Source: Burkholderiales bacterium
GTDB taxonomy: Bacteria > Pseudomonadota > Gammaproteobacteria > Burkholderiales > UBA11063
DNA: 64,000 nt
Direction of reading: 5' to 3'
Assembly: GCA_020697255.1 (NCBI GenBank)
Contig: JAJFBE010000005.1
Span: 62,001 to 126,000 of the forward strand
The position numbers and the translations under genes are program-made. Shown here piece after piece: positions 63,030 to 64,000 of the stretch. Positions within the stretch are counted from its first letter, which is position 1. The number at the start of each line of letters is the position of its first letter. The notes below the pieces were generated by a model, which ran no database searches, was not told where the DNA came from, and saw nothing but the letters and a program-made list of their open reading frames with translations.

Positions 63030-64000
63030 TTATACTTCCTCTTTATCATCAAAATCCTGAGCATTTTGCTCTTTAGTTAAAACCAGTTTCAAATTATCAT
63101 CTATCATTTGCATATGCTCATATTTAAGTTTTAAGGCATCATTCAATGTAGCAAATCCTTCGCCCATAAATAAACCAGGAGCCGATTTTCCGCCAATTAA
63201 GAGTGGAGCAATATATACCACTATTTGATTGAATAGAGATTGTTCTAAAAATGATGTAAGAATTGTATAACCGCCTTCAACCAAAATAGAAGTAATTTGC
63301 AGTTCACCCAAAGTTAACATTAATTGCTTTAAATCGATGTGTTTATCTTTCATTTGAATAATTTTAGCATTGGGATATTTGGCAATTTGTTCTTTGGTGA
63401 CGTTACTTCCAACGACTATCCATGTAGGGTTGGATTTGTCTGTTACAACATTTGCATCTGTTGGTGTTTTGAGGTTGGTATCTAAAATTATTCTAATTAA
63501 TGACTTTGTAGATTTTAAATCTCCCCGGTATGTAAGAGAGGGATTGTCAGCAAGTATAGTATTTACGCCGACTAAAATTGCATCATGTGTATGCCTGTAG
63601 TAATGCGCATCCAGTCTGGAATTACTATTAGTAATCCATTTACTTATGTGGTTTTTGGTAGCTAGCTTTGCATCCAGGCTCATACCACATTTTAGGGTTA
63701 CAAACGGAGTTTTGCTAACAATATAATGAAAGAATATTTGATTTAAGGCATCGGCTTCTTTTTTTAAAAGCCCAATTTCAACCATAATGCCGGCATCTTC
63801 GAGGGCTTTGACCCCTTTACCACAAACCAGCGGATTTGGATCTAATGTTGCAATGATTACTTTGGCAATTTTACTTTTTATGATGTCATCGGTGCAAGGT
63901 GGGGTTTTGCCATGATGATTGCATGGTTCTAATGTAACATATAGTGTGGCCCCGGCGGCGTTATCGCCAGCCATATTTAGTGCAGATACTTCTGCATGTG
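63030..64000 (-). CDS. ribD: Riboflavin deaminase/reductase RibD (5' end beyond window)
   Basis: The frame stays open to the last base; residues before the internal Met read HAEVSALN, which is the deaminase HAE zinc motif. So the gene continues past the window and about 50 N-terminal residues are missing. Visible are TLYVTLEPCNHHGKTPPCTD (zinc ligands), TLKCGMSLDAKLAT and a reductase domain with ILVEGGYTILTSFLEQ. It performs deamination and reduction of the pyrimidine intermediate. Probably the first visible gene of a ribD-ribE-ribBA-ribH-fmt operon. Confidence 0.95.
   Translation of the reverse strand, partial: HAEVSALNMAGDNAAGATLYVTLEPCNHHGKTPPCTDDIIKSKIAKVIIATLDPNPLVCGKGVKALEDAGIMVEIGLLKKEADALNQIFFHYIVSKTPFVTLKCGMSLDAKLATKNHISKWITNSNSRLDAHYYRHTHDAILVGVNTILADNPSLTYRGDLKSTKSLIRIILDTNLKTPTDANVVTDKSNPTWIVVGSNVTKEQIAKYPNAKIIQMKDKHIDLKQLMLTLGELQITSILVEGGYTILTSFLEQSLFNQIVVYIAPLLIGGKSAPGLFMGEGFATLNDALKLKYEHMQMIDDNLKLVLTKEQNAQDFDDKEEV

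Overview
The window is AT-rich DNA from a Gram-negative proteobacterium. It carries outer-membrane proteins, Pal/CpoB, a Type II secretion (T2SS) operon, a YcbB-type L,D-transpeptidase and yajC-secD-secF. My best guess is a low-GC betaproteobacterium, perhaps Neisseriales. The clues are a TadA with the extra N-terminal domain I recall from Neisseria, a DUF1841 gene and a phasin-like protein. No rRNA, tRNA, CRISPR array, prophage or intact insertion sequence was seen.

Layout. 0-4.5 kb: an outer-membrane barrel, a minus-strand pal-cpoB-parA-phasin operon, and two small exported proteins sharing a PTVG...LFGQSA repeat. 4.6-10.5 kb: yajC-secD-secF-dedA, a SEC-C protein and a 451-aa orphan. 11-15.3 kb: an operon of a SemiSWEET-like carrier, an unknown protein and a two-PAS, two-receiver histidine kinase, followed by the C-terminal end of an Rpn-family gene. 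15.4-24.4 kb: small secreted proteins, a beta-propeller, L,D-transpeptidase, trmB, hydrolases, nusB, dnaG and an RHH/ParE toxin-antitoxin pair. 24.4-35.3 kb: a stand-alone copy of a domain that returns later, an orphan antitoxin with a toxin remnant, tldD, ppiD, rnr, folD, tyrS and rlmB. Two copies of an interspersed palindromic element lie here. 35.3-41 kb: gspG-H-I-J-K-L-M-N. 41-46 kb: a single-chain E1alpha-E1beta-lipoyl-KAS III enzyme, a gamma-carbonic anhydrase-like protein and tadA. 46-59.7 kb: an accessory cluster of secreted proteins. 59.7-64 kb: fmt and riboflavin genes ribH, ribBA, ribE and ribD (cut by the window end).

The most notable region is 46.8-59.7 kb. It holds five large secreted paralogues (about 585-645 aa), two unrelated secreted proteins between them and one small secreted protein in front. 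All five share a central C-G-[DNG] block followed by an alternating beta segment. That layout resembles the MACPF/CDC pore-forming core, but this is inference from pattern only. They also share a helical segment with a paired cysteine motif and a C-terminal beta domain. The C-terminal domain also occurs alone at 25.2 kb. Two genes at the head of the cluster have an almost identical duplicated upstream region of about 140 bp ending in a palindrome. A related palindrome lies just upstream of a consensus promoter inside the cluster. Together with the Sec and T2SS genes, this suggests a co-regulated secreted system that may act on other cells.
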